The notes under the pieces are model-generated. The model had not been told where the DNA came from and did no database searches. It was given only the letters and a program-made list of their open reading frames with translations. Source: Candidatus Terraquivivens yellowstonensis (lineage in GTDB: Archaea; Thermoproteota; Nitrososphaeria_A; Caldarchaeales; Wolframiiraptoraceae). Taken from it: a stretch of 64,000 nt of DNA. The translations under genes and the position numbers were made by a program. Location: the NCBI GenBank assembly GCA_023539445.1, contig JAKCEW010000001.1, positions 124,001-188,000 of the forward strand, read 5' to 3'. Below, piece by piece: positions 33,387-42,035 of this stretch. Each line of letters starts with the position of its first letter. Within the stretch, counting starts at the first letter, position 1.

Positions 33387-34430
33387 ATGTCTAAGGAATT
33401 ACGGACAGTTTTTTGGAAAGGCACACAGGTCAAGCTCATAGACCAGAGAAAGCTTCCATCCAAGTTGGTCTACATCAGTTGCAAAAACTACAGAGAAGTT
33501 GCTGCTGCTATTAAAAACATGGCGGTCAGAGGTGCTCCAGCTATAGGTGTAGCCGCGGCAATGGGCATGGCATTGGCGGCTAAGAGTAGTAAAGGTAAGA
33601 GTGTGGAAAAGCTTATGTCAGAACTTGAGAAAGCAAAAAACGTTCTGGCATCAACAAGACCTACGGCTATAAACCTCTACTGGGCGCTTGAAAGAATCAT
33701 GAAAGTTGCTAGGGAAGCAGCTAAGAGTGGGGATGCCGAGAAAGTCATCTTGAATGTGTTGGAAGAAGCCAAGAAGATGGCGGACGAGGATGTAGAAACA
33801 AATAAGGCTATAGGAAAACACGGCTCTACATTAATAAATGATGGTGATACCATATTGACGCATTGTAATGCCGGCTCCCTTGCAACTGTTGGTTACGGAA
33901 CAGCCCTCGGTGTAATAAGAGCTGCATTCGAGGAAGGGAAATCCATCTCGGTTATAGCTACAGAGACTAGGCCTAAGCTGCAGGGTGCAAGGCTGACCGC
34001 TTTCGAGCTGAAGATGATGGGAATTCCCTTTAAGCTCATCACGGATGGTATGGTGGGTTATGTTATGCAACAGGGTCTAGTGAACAAAGTCGTGGTCGGA
34101 GCCGACAGGATTCTGGCAAGAAGCGGCCATGTTGTAAATAAAATAGGTACGCTCACGATAGCCATAGTAGCCAAACACTTTGGCATACCGTTCTATGTCG
34201 CCGCGCCCACTTCCACAATAGACTTTGAGAGTAAGCCAGAGGATGTCGTCATAGAGTTTAGGGACGAGAACGAAGTGCACTATATTGGTAAGACAAGAAT
34301 AACGCCAAAAGGTGTAAGGGCTATAAACCCGGCTTTTGATATGACGCCTCCCGAACTTATCACAGCAGTTATCACCGAGAAGGGGATATATGAACCGTCT
34401 CGTCTTATGGAGCTTTACAATGTCACTTAG
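33387..34430 (+). CDS. MtnA-like aldose-1-phosphate isomerase
   Basis: A 347-aa member of the eIF2B-related isomerases. It is closest to S-methyl-5-thioribose-1-phosphate isomerase (MtnA): MAVRGAPAIGVAAAMGMAL, THCNAGSLATVGYGTALG with the catalytic cysteine, TETRPKLQGARLTAFEL and VVGADRIL with the catalytic aspartate. Some archaeal proteins of this branch instead convert ribose-1,5-bisphosphate in the AMP/RuBisCO pathway, but the sequence favours MtnA. It starts 28 bases after the Gfo/Idh/MocA gene with GGTGG as ribosome binding site. Confidence 0.88.
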   Translation: MSKELRTVFWKGTQVKLIDQRKLPSKLVYISCKNYREVAAAIKNMAVRGAPAIGVAAAMGMALAAKSSKGKSVEKLMSELEKAKNVLASTRPTAINLYWALERIMKVAREAAKSGDAEKVILNVLEEAKKMADEDVETNKAIGKHGSTLINDGDTILTHCNAGSLATVGYGTALGVIRAAFEEGKSISVIATETRPKLQGARLTAFELKMMGIPFKLITDGMVGYVMQQGLVNKVVVGADRILARSGHVVNKIGTLTIAIVAKHFGIPFYVAAPTSTIDFESKPEDVVIEFRDENEVHYIGKTRITPKGVRAINPAFDMTPPELITAVITEKGIYEPSRLMELYNVT

Positions 34431-34506
34431 CATTAGATAAAAAGCGGGTTGGGATATATGCATATAAAACACGTAGGCGCGCAAAACGAGCTTAATGAGT
34501 AAAAAC

Positions 34507-34516
34507 CTTTATCATA
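34507..34516 (+). promoter_or_regulatory. TATA box of the SRP RNA gene
   Basis: CTTTATCATA is centred 25 bases before the predicted first base of the SRP RNA (34536). Confidence 0.6.
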
Positions 34517-34535
34517 CAAAGAGTTTCTTTTATTT

Positions 34536-34863
34536 GGTGGCGGCAGGTAGGGCCGGGGAGCTAGCCCTTCCCCCTAGCTCGAAACGGGCTATATGCGAGG
34601 GCCAGATAACCTAGCGGGGTGTGGAGGGTTTGACAGGAATGCGGGTCGGAAGGGGGCGTGAGGGTGCGCCTACGCGGGGTCCCGGAGGGATGCAGCCTCT
34701 CCGTAGGGAGGGGATAGGCATCCCTTGTGCGCCGAACCGTGTCAGGCTCGGGAGAGAGCAGCACTAAGGCGCAACGGCGCCGCTGCGTAGTACCGTACCT
34801 GATCCTACTTCCGACAAATGCGCCTGTCGGACCCTCTGCTACCCGCTGGGGGCTGCCGCCACC
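34536..34863 (+). ncRNA. ffs: 7S signal recognition particle RNA
   Basis: The ends are perfectly complementary over 11 bases: GGTGGCGGCAG at 34536-34546 and CTGCCGCCACC at 34853-34863. Helix 8 is clear around 34730-34775. GCGCC pairs with GGCGC, GTCAGG leads into a CTC/GAG-closed GGGA tetraloop, and the conserved AGCAGCA asymmetric loop (SRP54 site) follows. The 328-nt size and very high G+C against the AT-rich flanks are usual for archaeal SRP RNA. It directs membrane and secreted proteins to the translocon with SRP54 and SRP19. Confidence 0.93.
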
Positions 34864-34874
34864 TATAAGCATTC

Positions 34875-34895
34875 GTCAAAAGTTTTGCTTTTTTA
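34875..34895 (+). terminator. T-rich terminator after the SRP RNA
   Basis: About 12 bases after the RNA end there is a run of T tracts (TTTTGCTTTTTTAG), the kind of signal that ends archaeal transcription. Confidence 0.45.
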
Positions 34896-34983
34896 GAAGT
34901 GCGTTTCTAAAACACGGAATATGTGTTCCAATTCTTTGAAAATAAAAAAGTATTTAATCGGTTGCTGGGTGTCGATTTTGAAG

Positions 34984-35340
34984 ATGAACGGTTTTCGCGA
35001 CCTTATGAAAATAGGCATCCTCTTAATAGGCATATCGGCCATAATCATAGCATCACTCGCCACGCATGTTTATTTGACGCAGTTCCTCAGACAGCAACCG
35101 CCATTAACGGCCTACTGCTACGATATGGCGATAGTCATTACGGCGGGAAAGGAGTTAAGGGACGTCAGAATATTGGATAACAGATCGTCAATACTGCATA
35201 CATTCCCCAGAATACCTGCCGGCTCCCAAGAGTTTTTCATAGTACCTTCAGAGGGCGTTTATGCTGTCCAAGCTAATGACTACAAAGTCGTAGTCCATTG
35301 TATGAAATCACAGGTAATGCAACCCCGAACGTATGATTAA
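34984..35340 (+). CDS. Membrane-anchored extracytoplasmic protein, unknown
   Basis: A 118-aa protein with a short basic N-terminus, one signal-anchor helix (about 9-31) and an outside domain of some 80 residues that looks beta-rich and has two cysteines (in AYCYDM and VVHCMK) that could form a disulfide. ATG 34984 is preferred because GTATTTAAT lies about 28 bases upstream. The frame is open to 34921. No family is recognised. The next gene has the same topology, so they may work as a pair. Confidence 0.65.
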   Translation: MNGFRDLMKIGILLIGISAIIIASLATHVYLTQFLRQQPPLTAYCYDMAIVITAGKELRDVRILDNRSSILHTFPRIPAGSQEFFIVPSEGVYAVQANDYKVVVHCMKSQVMQPRTYD

Positions 35341-35372
35341 AAACATTTTCCTTTTTTTGATAGGGCGTTCGA

Positions 35373-36020
35373 ATGTTTAGAAATATAGGCGAGCTTTTTC
35401 AGTATGTGAATAGGTGTTTGGTGTTGAAGGGCATCTGGAAAGCAATGTTTCCGGTAATCATTGTGGCGATAGCAGTCACACTATATGTGGTTGGTGCTTT
35501 ACCGATTCAAGTGTTTGAAAATCCACAAACGGTTACTGAACTCAAGCCACAACTAAAATACAGCGTTATTTCAGTATGCTGCCCTACATCATACGAAGGT
35601 GTTGAGACTGATAAAGTATCACTAGATATCAAAGATGGCTACATCCATTTGGAACACACAATACTTTATCCTTGTTGCGCTGAGTTTAATGTCACTCTCG
35701 ATGAAAAATCTCTTAGTCAAGGTGTGATAGCAATCAAAGAGAAGAATGTAGGCGGGTTGTGTAGATGCTTATGTCAATATGTTATTGACATTCAAGTTGG
35801 GCCATTGCCAAAAGGAAAGTACTTCGTTCAGATATGGGGGGTAGAGTTCCAAGACCAGGAGCCATCCTTACGATGGGCCGAAGAACTATCGATTGGAAGC
35901 GAAAAAGTTTGTAAGGATATGTGTGGTGACGGTGTTTGTCAAGAGCTCGTTTGCATGGCAGTCGGTTGTCCCTGCCCAGAAACTCCGGCTACATGTCCTA
36001 TAGACTGCAAAAAAGGATGA
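35373..36020 (+). CDS. Cysteine-rich membrane-anchored extracytoplasmic protein
   Basis: A 215-aa protein with a signal anchor (about 24-44), a beta-like outside domain with cysteine pairs (VCCPTS, PCCAEF, CRCLC) and a C-terminal cysteine-rich tail (about 183-213) containing CGDGVCQ and ending CPIDC. CGDGxC...C..DC modules occur in archaeal surface proteins, where they probably form disulfides or bind calcium. With 16 or so cysteines outside the membrane, an oxidising surface is implied. It follows the previous membrane-anchored gene by 32 bases. Confidence 0.7.
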   Translation: MFRNIGELFQYVNRCLVLKGIWKAMFPVIIVAIAVTLYVVGALPIQVFENPQTVTELKPQLKYSVISVCCPTSYEGVETDKVSLDIKDGYIHLEHTILYPCCAEFNVTLDEKSLSQGVIAIKEKNVGGLCRCLCQYVIDIQVGPLPKGKYFVQIWGVEFQDQEPSLRWAEELSIGSEKVCKDMCGDGVCQELVCMAVGCPCPETPATCPIDCKKG

Positions 36021-36079
36021 GAATCCATAAAGACCTTAAAGTATAAATTGATAAGGCATGAAGATTGTTAAAAAGAAAG

Positions 36080-36574
36080 ATGTCCGAGGAAGAAACATCA
36101 AGAGAATTAGAGTTTCTTAAAGAGAAGCTGGAGACACTCGAGAAGGAGAATGAAAAATTAAGAAACGATTACCTGTACCTGGCAGCAGAACTTGATAACC
36201 TTAGAAAGTACATGATAAAGGAAATGGAGAGAACAAGGAGAGTTGCTATCGAGGGAATACTCATAAAGTTGATAAATGTTTATGAAGCGATAGAGAAGGC
36301 TACAGAATCTTACAGCGAGCAACAGTCGCCCTTGCTTGAAGGGTTGAAGTTAATTGGCAAAGATGTTCTGAAAATTCTAGAAGAAGCAGGTGTAAAGAGG
36401 ATGGAGGTTGTTGGGAAGAAGTTTGACCCATTTCTTCACGAGGCGGTAGAACAAGTTGAGATGGAAAATGTAGAAGATGGTACAATCATAGAAGAAGTTA
36501 TGAAAGGTTATATGCTTGACGACAAGGTTTTGAGACCGCCTAAGGTAAAGGTCGCTAGGAGTAAGAAAGTGTGA
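36080..36574 (+). CDS. grpE: GrpE nucleotide exchange factor
   Basis: Releases ADP from DnaK so the chaperone can cycle. A long N-terminal coiled coil (residues 3-60, ending YLYLAAELDNLRKYM) leads to the helical bundle and the C-terminal beta wing with FDPFLHEAVEQVE and GTIIEEVMKGYMLDDKVLRPPKVKVA. Start ATG 36080 is chosen over a TTG five codons upstream. It lies 2 kb before dnaK, with four other genes between. Confidence 0.93.
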   Translation: MSEEETSRELEFLKEKLETLEKENEKLRNDYLYLAAELDNLRKYMIKEMERTRRVAIEGILIKLINVYEAIEKATESYSEQQSPLLEGLKLIGKDVLKILEEAGVKRMEVVGKKFDPFLHEAVEQVEMENVEDGTIIEEVMKGYMLDDKVLRPPKVKVARSKKV

Positions 36575-36581
36575 AAGTGGT

Positions 36582-36941
36582 ATGCCGATATTCGTTGTTC
36601 ATGAACATCATGCGAAGAGGGCAGGCCTCCACTACGACTTAAGGCTGGAGATGGATGGTGTTCTGAAATCTTGGGCATTCAGGAAAGAACTTCCGACAGA
36701 AAAGGGTGTGAAAAGGCTTGGTATACAGCAGGAAGACCATGACCTTGATTATGCTTCATTCGAAGGAGAAATATTAGAAGGATATGGTGCTGGGAAGGTG
36801 CTGATATGGGATAAAGGTTATTATGAAATCCTAGAGCACGTTCCAGATGAGAAGATCGTTTGTATGTTAAATGGTTCCAAACTTAAAGGTAAATATGTTT
36901 TGTTGAAAACAAAGATGGGGTGGTTGTTTTTTAAGGTTTAA
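36582..36941 (+). CDS. Stand-alone LigD-type 3'-phosphoesterase domain
   Basis: A 119-aa protein equal to the N-terminal phosphoesterase (PE) domain of bacterial DNA ligase D, which removes 3'-phosphates and ribonucleotides from DNA ends during repair. The manganese-binding core is present: H-x5-G-LHYDLRLE near residues 9-23, then the later D-x-D and FEGEI segments. In some archaea this domain exists alone, as here. No Ku or ligase gene is in the window. It starts eight bases after grpE, so it may be cotranscribed. Confidence 0.88.
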   Translation: MPIFVVHEHHAKRAGLHYDLRLEMDGVLKSWAFRKELPTEKGVKRLGIQQEDHDLDYASFEGEILEGYGAGKVLIWDKGYYEILEHVPDEKIVCMLNGSKLKGKYVLLKTKMGWLFFKV

Positions 36942-36979
36942 CGAATGCTTATTAACTCTTAGTGTGTATTAGACAATGC

Positions 36980-37777
36980 ATGACTGGGTTGATACATGAA
37001 CTCGTTGAGGTGCTCTCCGCTAGGTTCCAGAACGAGCGCTTAGAAGACGTAAGGGTCGGAATATTTTATACGGGCGTGAAGCTCAGCACGGGCCACGGCG
37101 GCATATCTTATACTATGACTAGGAACCTCACAGAGACTATATGTTGTCCAAAAATCCCTATGGCCGGTGAGATTGCTGGTATGAGGGTTAGCGATGCCAT
37201 TAAATTGGCAGAAGAAGAGGATACAATATCATCAGCAATCGGCGTGGCTACAATAAATGCCGCATCTCAGTCGTTAATATTCGGCGAGATGAAAAATCGC
37301 TACAACATAATCATTGGCCGTGATGCTCTGGATTTAATCGACATAAACCCTTCTGATAAAGTCGTCATGATAGGTGCTTTTCCGCCATACATTAAAAAGT
37401 TAATGCAGAATGTAAGAAGTTTAACAGTTTTTGATGATAATAAGTCAGCATTGATGGAGTTGGGTTTACCAACAGATCCCGGCATAAGCCTTGAAAGTTC
37501 GTTGAAGGACGCATCCGTCGCCATAATTACCGGCTCAGCATTTGTGAACAAGACAATAGAAGGACTCCTTGATCTCTTAAGCAACGCGAGGGAGGTCTTG
37601 GTAATCGGTCCGACGGCTAGCATGCTACCAGACCCGCTTTTCAAGCGCGGTGTAACAGCAGTCGGTGGCATTAAGATAACGGACGTCGAAAAGATGCTAA
37701 GGGTCATAAGCGAGGCCGGAGGGGCTCGGGCGCTTTTTAAAACTTGCGCTGAAAAGTACACGATATTAAAGTGTTGA
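36980..37777 (+). CDS. DUF364/DUF4213 heavy-metal chelation-like protein
   Basis: A two-domain protein of about 265 aa. The N-terminal DUF4213 part has an enolase N-like fold, and the C-terminal DUF364 part has a Rossmann-like fold (VVMIGAFPPYIKKL, VAIITGSAFVNKTIEGLL, VLVIGPTASMLPDPLF). The family is labelled putative heavy-metal chelation from structure and is often near metal or molybdenum genes, but activity is unproven. ATG 36980 is preferred over GTG 36962 from the TATA spacing. Confidence 0.8.
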   Translation: MTGLIHELVEVLSARFQNERLEDVRVGIFYTGVKLSTGHGGISYTMTRNLTETICCPKIPMAGEIAGMRVSDAIKLAEEEDTISSAIGVATINAASQSLIFGEMKNRYNIIIGRDALDLIDINPSDKVVMIGAFPPYIKKLMQNVRSLTVFDDNKSALMELGLPTDPGISLESSLKDASVAIITGSAFVNKTIEGLLDLLSNAREVLVIGPTASMLPDPLFKRGVTAVGGIKITDVEKMLRVISEAGGARALFKTCAEKYTILKC

Positions 37778-37780
37778 AAC

Positions 37781-38218
37781 ATGTCCGAGAAGAATGCTGA
37801 ATATCAGCTTAAGGGAAAGACCGCCCAAGTTTACATGTTTTTGATAAAACGCACAGGAATGCCGATAGGTGTCAGGGAGGTCCAGAGAGCTTTAGGCTTC
37901 AGTAGCCCAAGCATAGCCCATTACCATCTAGAAAAGCTGGTTAGTATGGGACTCGTGAAAAGGACCGAAAGGGGCGAGTACGAGGTTGTCGAGGTCATTA
38001 AGGTTGGCATATTAAAGAACTTTGTCAGGGTAGGTAGGCTCCTTATGCCTAGATATATGTTCTATTCTGTTCTCCTAACCACGATGCTCTTCATTTACAT
38101 CTTGTTATATCCGCAGAATTTCTCGAGCCATAACATCATAGCCCTGACATTCGGCATAATCAGTTGCCTGATACTTTGGTATGAGACATTTAGGGTTTGG
38201 AAGGAGTCTGGGTTGTAA
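37781..38218 (+). CDS. Winged-helix protein with two membrane helices
   Basis: A predicted membrane-bound transcription regulator of 145 aa. Residues 10-72 form a winged helix of ArsR/MarR-like type (VREVQRALGFSSPSIAHYHLEKLVSMGLVKR, read in parts). Residues about 90-108 and 118-136 are membrane helices. Membrane anchoring suggests it senses an envelope or ion signal. It begins three bases after the DUF364 stop and is followed by a small membrane protein, so sensor and partner may be cotranscribed. Confidence 0.8.
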   Translation: MSEKNAEYQLKGKTAQVYMFLIKRTGMPIGVREVQRALGFSSPSIAHYHLEKLVSMGLVKRTERGEYEVVEVIKVGILKNFVRVGRLLMPRYMFYSVLLTTMLFIYILLYPQNFSSHNIIALTFGIISCLILWYETFRVWKESGL

Positions 38219-38275
38219 ATGTTGATTGTTCTAACTGATAGAATTATATCCAAAAAATTAATAGGTTGATGTGGG

Positions 38276-38527
38276 ATGAACGTCCTAGTAACCAAGATTG
38301 TTGTGTTGGTGCTCTTGGCAGTAGCTTTAGGTGTTATGTTAACATTATTACCATTGATCATCCCAAAAAACGAGGTAGTTGTGAAATCGTTTGGCGAAGC
38401 GGAGCCGACGAGAGGATCTGTGGAACATCCGGGGCCATCGGCTATAATTACGGCTACATCCATACTCGTTCCGGGACTGATAGCAGGGTTTTTAGCCTTT
38501 ATTTTGACGAAAAGATTCAGCCGTTAA
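38276..38527 (+). CDS. Small two-helix membrane protein
   Basis: An 83-aa protein with hydrophobic helices at about 6-28 and 57-77, and a polar loop between them containing KSFGEAEPTRGSVEHPG. It ends KRFSR. It follows the membrane winged-helix gene by 57 bases and may act with it. No family is recognised. Confidence 0.6.
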   Translation: MNVLVTKIVVLVLLAVALGVMLTLLPLIIPKNEVVVKSFGEAEPTRGSVEHPGPSAIITATSILVPGLIAGFLAFILTKRFSR

Positions 38528-38622
38528 CTTTCTCTTTGGCGTAAGGTTTAATTTTTGCCTTTGATACTCGCTACATTGGTCTTAGTAAATAACACTTATC
38601 CTTTGTTTGGGGGTGAAGCATC

Positions 38623-40452
38623 ATGCCAGAAAAGATAATAGGCATAGATTTGGGAACGAGCAACTCGGCTGCGGCGGTTGTCATAGGTGGAAGACCAGTA
38701 ATTATACCAAGCTCAGAAGGTGTGACGCTTTACGGCAAAGCATTCCCATCGTATGTGGCTATTACGAAAGATGGACAACTCTTAGTCGGCGAGCCAGCCA
38801 GGCGCCAAGCGGTGATGAATCCAGAAGGGACTGTGACTGCCTTCAAACGGAAGATGGGTACCGATTACAAGTATGTGTTGCACGGTAAAGAATTCACGCC
38901 GCAGCAGCTTTCTGCATTCTTACTTCAGAAAATTAAGAGAGATGCGGAAGCTTTCTTAGGGGAACCCGTGAAGAAAGCGGTCATAACAGTTCCGGCATAT
39001 TTCAACGATAATCAGCGACAGGCTACAAAGGATGCTGGTACGATAGCTGGTCTAGAGGTCGTCAGAATAATAAATGAGCCAACCGCCGCCAGCCTTGCGT
39101 ACGGTCTTGACAAGCAGGATAAAGAGATGAGAATAATGGTTTTCGATCTTGGTGGTGGAACTCTTGACGTGACTATACTCGAGTTTGGCGGTGGCGTGTT
39201 TGAGGTAAAAGCAACCTCTGGTGATACGCAGCTGGGAGGTACCGACATGGATAAAGTCTTGGTAGATTATATTGTCAATAAGTTCAAGCAAGACACGGGC
39301 ATTGATCTCACAAGGGATCCAATGGCAATGAATAGAGTAAGGGAGGCTGCCGAGAAGGCTAAGATAGAGTTATCGACGGTCTACGAGACCGAGATAAACC
39401 TTCCGTTCATAGCTCAGGACTCTTCAGGACCTAAGCATTTAACAATGACGCTAACAAGGGCAAAGTTGGAAGAACTTGTAAGACCGATAGTCGAAAGATG
39501 TGCTGGTCCGATGCGACAGGCACTTGCCGACGCAAAGCTTAGGCCAGAAGACATAGATAAGATAATCCTAGTCGGTGGCCCCACTCGAATGCCGATTGTT
39601 AGAGAGTTTGTTAAGAATTTCATGGGAAAGGAGCCGGAGCGAGGTATAGATCCGATGGAGTGTGTTGCTATGGGTGCTGCGATACAAGGTGCAATAATAG
39701 CAGGTGAGATAAAGGATGTGCTTCTATTAGATGTAACGCCACTCTCACTAGGTATAGAAACCTTGGGCGGCATATTCACGAAAATCATAGAAAGAAACAC
39801 AACAATACCTGTAAGGAGAAGTCAGATATTCACAACAGCTGCCGATTTCCAGACGAGCGTCGAGATACATGTCCTCCAAGGCGAGAGACCGATGGCGGCA
39901 GATAACATCTCGCTTGGTAGGTTTGTGCTTGATGGTATACCGCCCGCACCGAGGGGTGTACCAAGGATTGAGGTAACGTTCGACATAGATGTAAATGGAA
40001 TACTCACGGTCACGGCAAAGGATCTAGGTACAGGCAAGGACGTCAGCGTAAAGATAACTGCACCACATAGACTCTCCAAGGAAGAAATAGATAGGATGAT
40101 AAAGGAGGCTGAGATGTACGCCGAGCAGGATAGGAAGAAAAAAGAGGAAGCGGAACTTAGAAATGAGGCAGAATCGCTCGTTTACACAATCGAGAAAGCT
40201 CTCAAAGATTTTGGAGATAAAGTTCCTAACAACGTTAAGTCAAGAGTGGAGGAATCATTGAAGAAACTAAAGAATGCTTTGGCAGACAAGGATGTTCAAG
40301 AAATAAAGAACAGGATGGAGGAGTTGAAGAAGGTAGCACAGGAGATGGGAACGGTGATATATCAACAATCCGCACAGCAAAGCTCCAATAGCTCAGGCTC
40401 TAAGACAATCGATGCCGATTACAAGGTTGTTAACGATAACAAAAAGAACTAA
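38623..40452 (+). CDS. dnaK: Chaperone DnaK (Hsp70)
   Basis: ATP-driven chaperone that binds exposed hydrophobic peptides. The ATPase signatures are complete: [29 protein letters not shown] and [12 protein letters not shown]. The substrate domain follows ([14 protein letters not shown], then [14 protein letters not shown]), and a helical lid ends the 609-aa chain. GGGGGTGA precedes the ATG at a good distance. Together with grpE and dnaJ it makes a full bacterial-type Hsp70 set, thought to have reached archaea by transfer. Confidence 0.97.
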   Translation: MPEKIIGIDLGTSNSAAAVVIGGRPVIIPSSEGVTLYGKAFPSYVAITKDGQLLVGEPARRQAVMNPEGTVTAFKRKMGTDYKYVLHGKEFTPQQLSAFLLQKIKRDAEAFLGEPVKKAVITVPAYFNDNQRQATKDAGTIAGLEVVRIINEPTAASLAYGLDKQDKEMRIMVFDLGGGTLDVTILEFGGGVFEVKATSGDTQLGGTDMDKVLVDYIVNKFKQDTGIDLTRDPMAMNRVREAAEKAKIELSTVYETEINLPFIAQDSSGPKHLTMTLTRAKLEELVRPIVERCAGPMRQALADAKLRPEDIDKIILVGGPTRMPIVREFVKNFMGKEPERGIDPMECVAMGAAIQGAIIAGEIKDVLLLDVTPLSLGIETLGGIFTKIIERNTTIPVRRSQIFTTAADFQTSVEIHVLQGERPMAADNISLGRFVLDGIPPAPRGVPRIEVTFDIDVNGILTVTAKDLGTGKDVSVKITAPHRLSKEEIDRMIKEAEMYAEQDRKKKEEAELRNEAESLVYTIEKALKDFGDKVPNNVKSRVEESLKKLKNALADKDVQEIKNRMEELKKVAQEMGTVIYQQSAQQSSNSSGSKTIDADYKVVNDNKKN

Positions 40453-40506
40453 AATAGCATCTTAATTGTAGGTTGATATATTTCGGGCACTTACAGTTTT
40501 TAGAGC

Positions 40507-41616
40507 ATGTCGAGCAGGGAGAAGAAAGACTATTACGAGATACTGGGAGTGCCTAGGAATGCAACGAAGGAAGAAATAAAAAGGGCATACAGGAGGCTTG
40601 CGCTACAGTACCATCCGGATAGGAACAAATCGCCGGATGCCGAGGAGAAGTTCAAAGAGATAAGTGAGGCCTATGCCGTTCTCTCCGACGATGAAAAACG
40701 AAGAATATACGACATGTATGGACACGCTGGTTTAAGCGGAGCCTATACTCAAGAAGACATATTCAGGACGAGCACATTCGACTTCGACGAAATATTTAGA
40801 GACCTTGGTTTTGACCTCGACTCGATATTCGAAAGATTCTTCGGTGTTAGAAGAGGCCCACCAAGGGGGAGGGACGTCGTAATGGACTTAGAAGTCTCCC
40901 TTGAAGAAGCCTTTAATGGCGCTGAGAAGATTATTAGCGTGCCAGTATCTGAAATTTGTAGCGCGTGTGGGGGCTCCGGAGCAGCGCCTGGCGGTCTTAA
41001 GACATGTAAAGTATGCGGTGGAACAGGTCAGAAAGTTGACCGTAGAGAGACAATATTTGGTTTCTTCACTTCTGTTACAACATGTCCAGCATGCGGGGGC
41101 TCTGGAAAGTTTATCGAGAAGAAATGTCCAACATGTAAAGGTTCTGGTCAAATTAAGGTCATGAAGAATATATCCGTAAAGATACCGAGAGGCGCTGATG
41201 ATGAGTTAGTGTTAAGAATTCCTGAAATGGGTGAGAGATATGCGGGGGGTAAGCCTGGAGACCTTCTTTTGGTTGTAAGAGTTAAACCCCATAAACTCTT
41301 TACACGAAAAGGTGACGATCTTTATTTAGACCTTCCTGTATCGATATCAGAACTCATTCTTGGTTCAAAGGCCGTGATACCAACACTCGATGGTAAGGTA
41401 GAGATAAACATACCTAGCGGAACCCCACCTGGACATATCATCACTATTAAGGGTAAAGGAATGCCTAGCATGCAAGGCGGCAGAGGGGACCTGAAAGTAA
41501 GACTCAAAGTGGTTATGCCAAAGAAGTTATCTCATGAGCATAGGAGGTTATACGAACAACTATACGTTCTGGAGAAACCCTTCATAGAGGAGGAAAGGAA
41601 ATCGCTTAAAGATTAA
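40507..41616 (+). CDS. dnaJ: Co-chaperone DnaJ (Hsp40)
   Basis: Delivers substrates to DnaK and stimulates its ATPase. The J domain (5-70) has the essential HPD in YHPDRNK. A short G/F-like linker is acidic and aromatic ([18 protein letters not shown]). Four zinc-binding repeats of C-x-x-C-x-G-x-G type run from about 150 to 215, followed by the peptide-binding domain. The 369 aa length is normal. It starts 54 bases after dnaK and overlaps the oppositely oriented mptD by four bases. Confidence 0.96.
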   Translation: MSSREKKDYYEILGVPRNATKEEIKRAYRRLALQYHPDRNKSPDAEEKFKEISEAYAVLSDDEKRRIYDMYGHAGLSGAYTQEDIFRTSTFDFDEIFRDLGFDLDSIFERFFGVRRGPPRGRDVVMDLEVSLEEAFNGAEKIISVPVSEICSACGGSGAAPGGLKTCKVCGGTGQKVDRRETIFGFFTSVTTCPACGGSGKFIEKKCPTCKGSGQIKVMKNISVKIPRGADDELVLRIPEMGERYAGGKPGDLLLVVRVKPHKLFTRKGDDLYLDLPVSISELILGSKAVIPTLDGKVEINIPSGTPPGHIITIKGKGMPSMQGGRGDLKVRLKVVMPKKLSHEHRRLYEQLYVLEKPFIEEERKSLKD

Positions 41617-42035
41617 GCTATTTCTGAAATATACATAAGGGGATAATTTCTGAGAGATTTTACAGCCTTCATGCGTGCTTTAACCCTTGCTTTACCATAC
41701 TTAACGTGAACTTCAACATCCATCATGTCGGGGCTTAGTATTCTATAATCAAATTGATGACGTTTTCGAGCACCTAAGCCATGCGTTTTTATCCTTACCT
41801 TTGCATTTACCTTGTATGGTTGGAGCTTTATTGCATCCTCAATCACCCTTTCAAGCCTTCTAAGGTTTTGCAAATTAGCCGTTACTGGTATGCCTATGAA
41901 CTGATGAGCGATTGCACCAAGAGCTATGCCTGCTTCGAAAGCGCACCTCTCCCTATCCGTTAAATCTTTGGAGAAGAATCTTTCAGCGATTCGTTCTGAT
42001 TTGCTAAAATTGTACGTCTTTCGCATAAAGCTCAT
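41613..42035 (-). CDS. mptD: Archaeal dihydroneopterin aldolase MptD
   Basis: Archaeal MptD (DUF381) cleaves dihydroneopterin to 6-hydroxymethyl-dihydropterin for folate or methanopterin-type cofactors. [22 protein letters not shown] (in parts), AHQFIGIPV and the C-terminal GEMLD-like stretch (here [13 protein letters not shown]) fit the family, as does 140 aa. The start overlaps the stop of the DUF1464 gene by four bases, so they are translationally coupled. It gives this organism a pterin pathway that would serve GlyA and ThyX. Confidence 0.87.
   Translation of the reverse strand: MSFMRKTYNFSKSERIAERFFSKDLTDRERCAFEAGIALGAIAHQFIGIPVTANLQNLRRLERVIEDAIKLQPYKVNAKVRIKTHGLGARKRHQFDYRILSPDMMDVEVHVKYGKARVKARMKAVKSLRNYPLMYISEIA

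Noticed and set aside
34561-34872. 103-codon minus-strand frame
   Set aside because: It lies within the SRP RNA gene; high G+C leaves long frames open by chance.
34727-34939. 70-codon plus-strand frame
   Set aside because: It overlaps the 3' part of the SRP RNA and its terminator.
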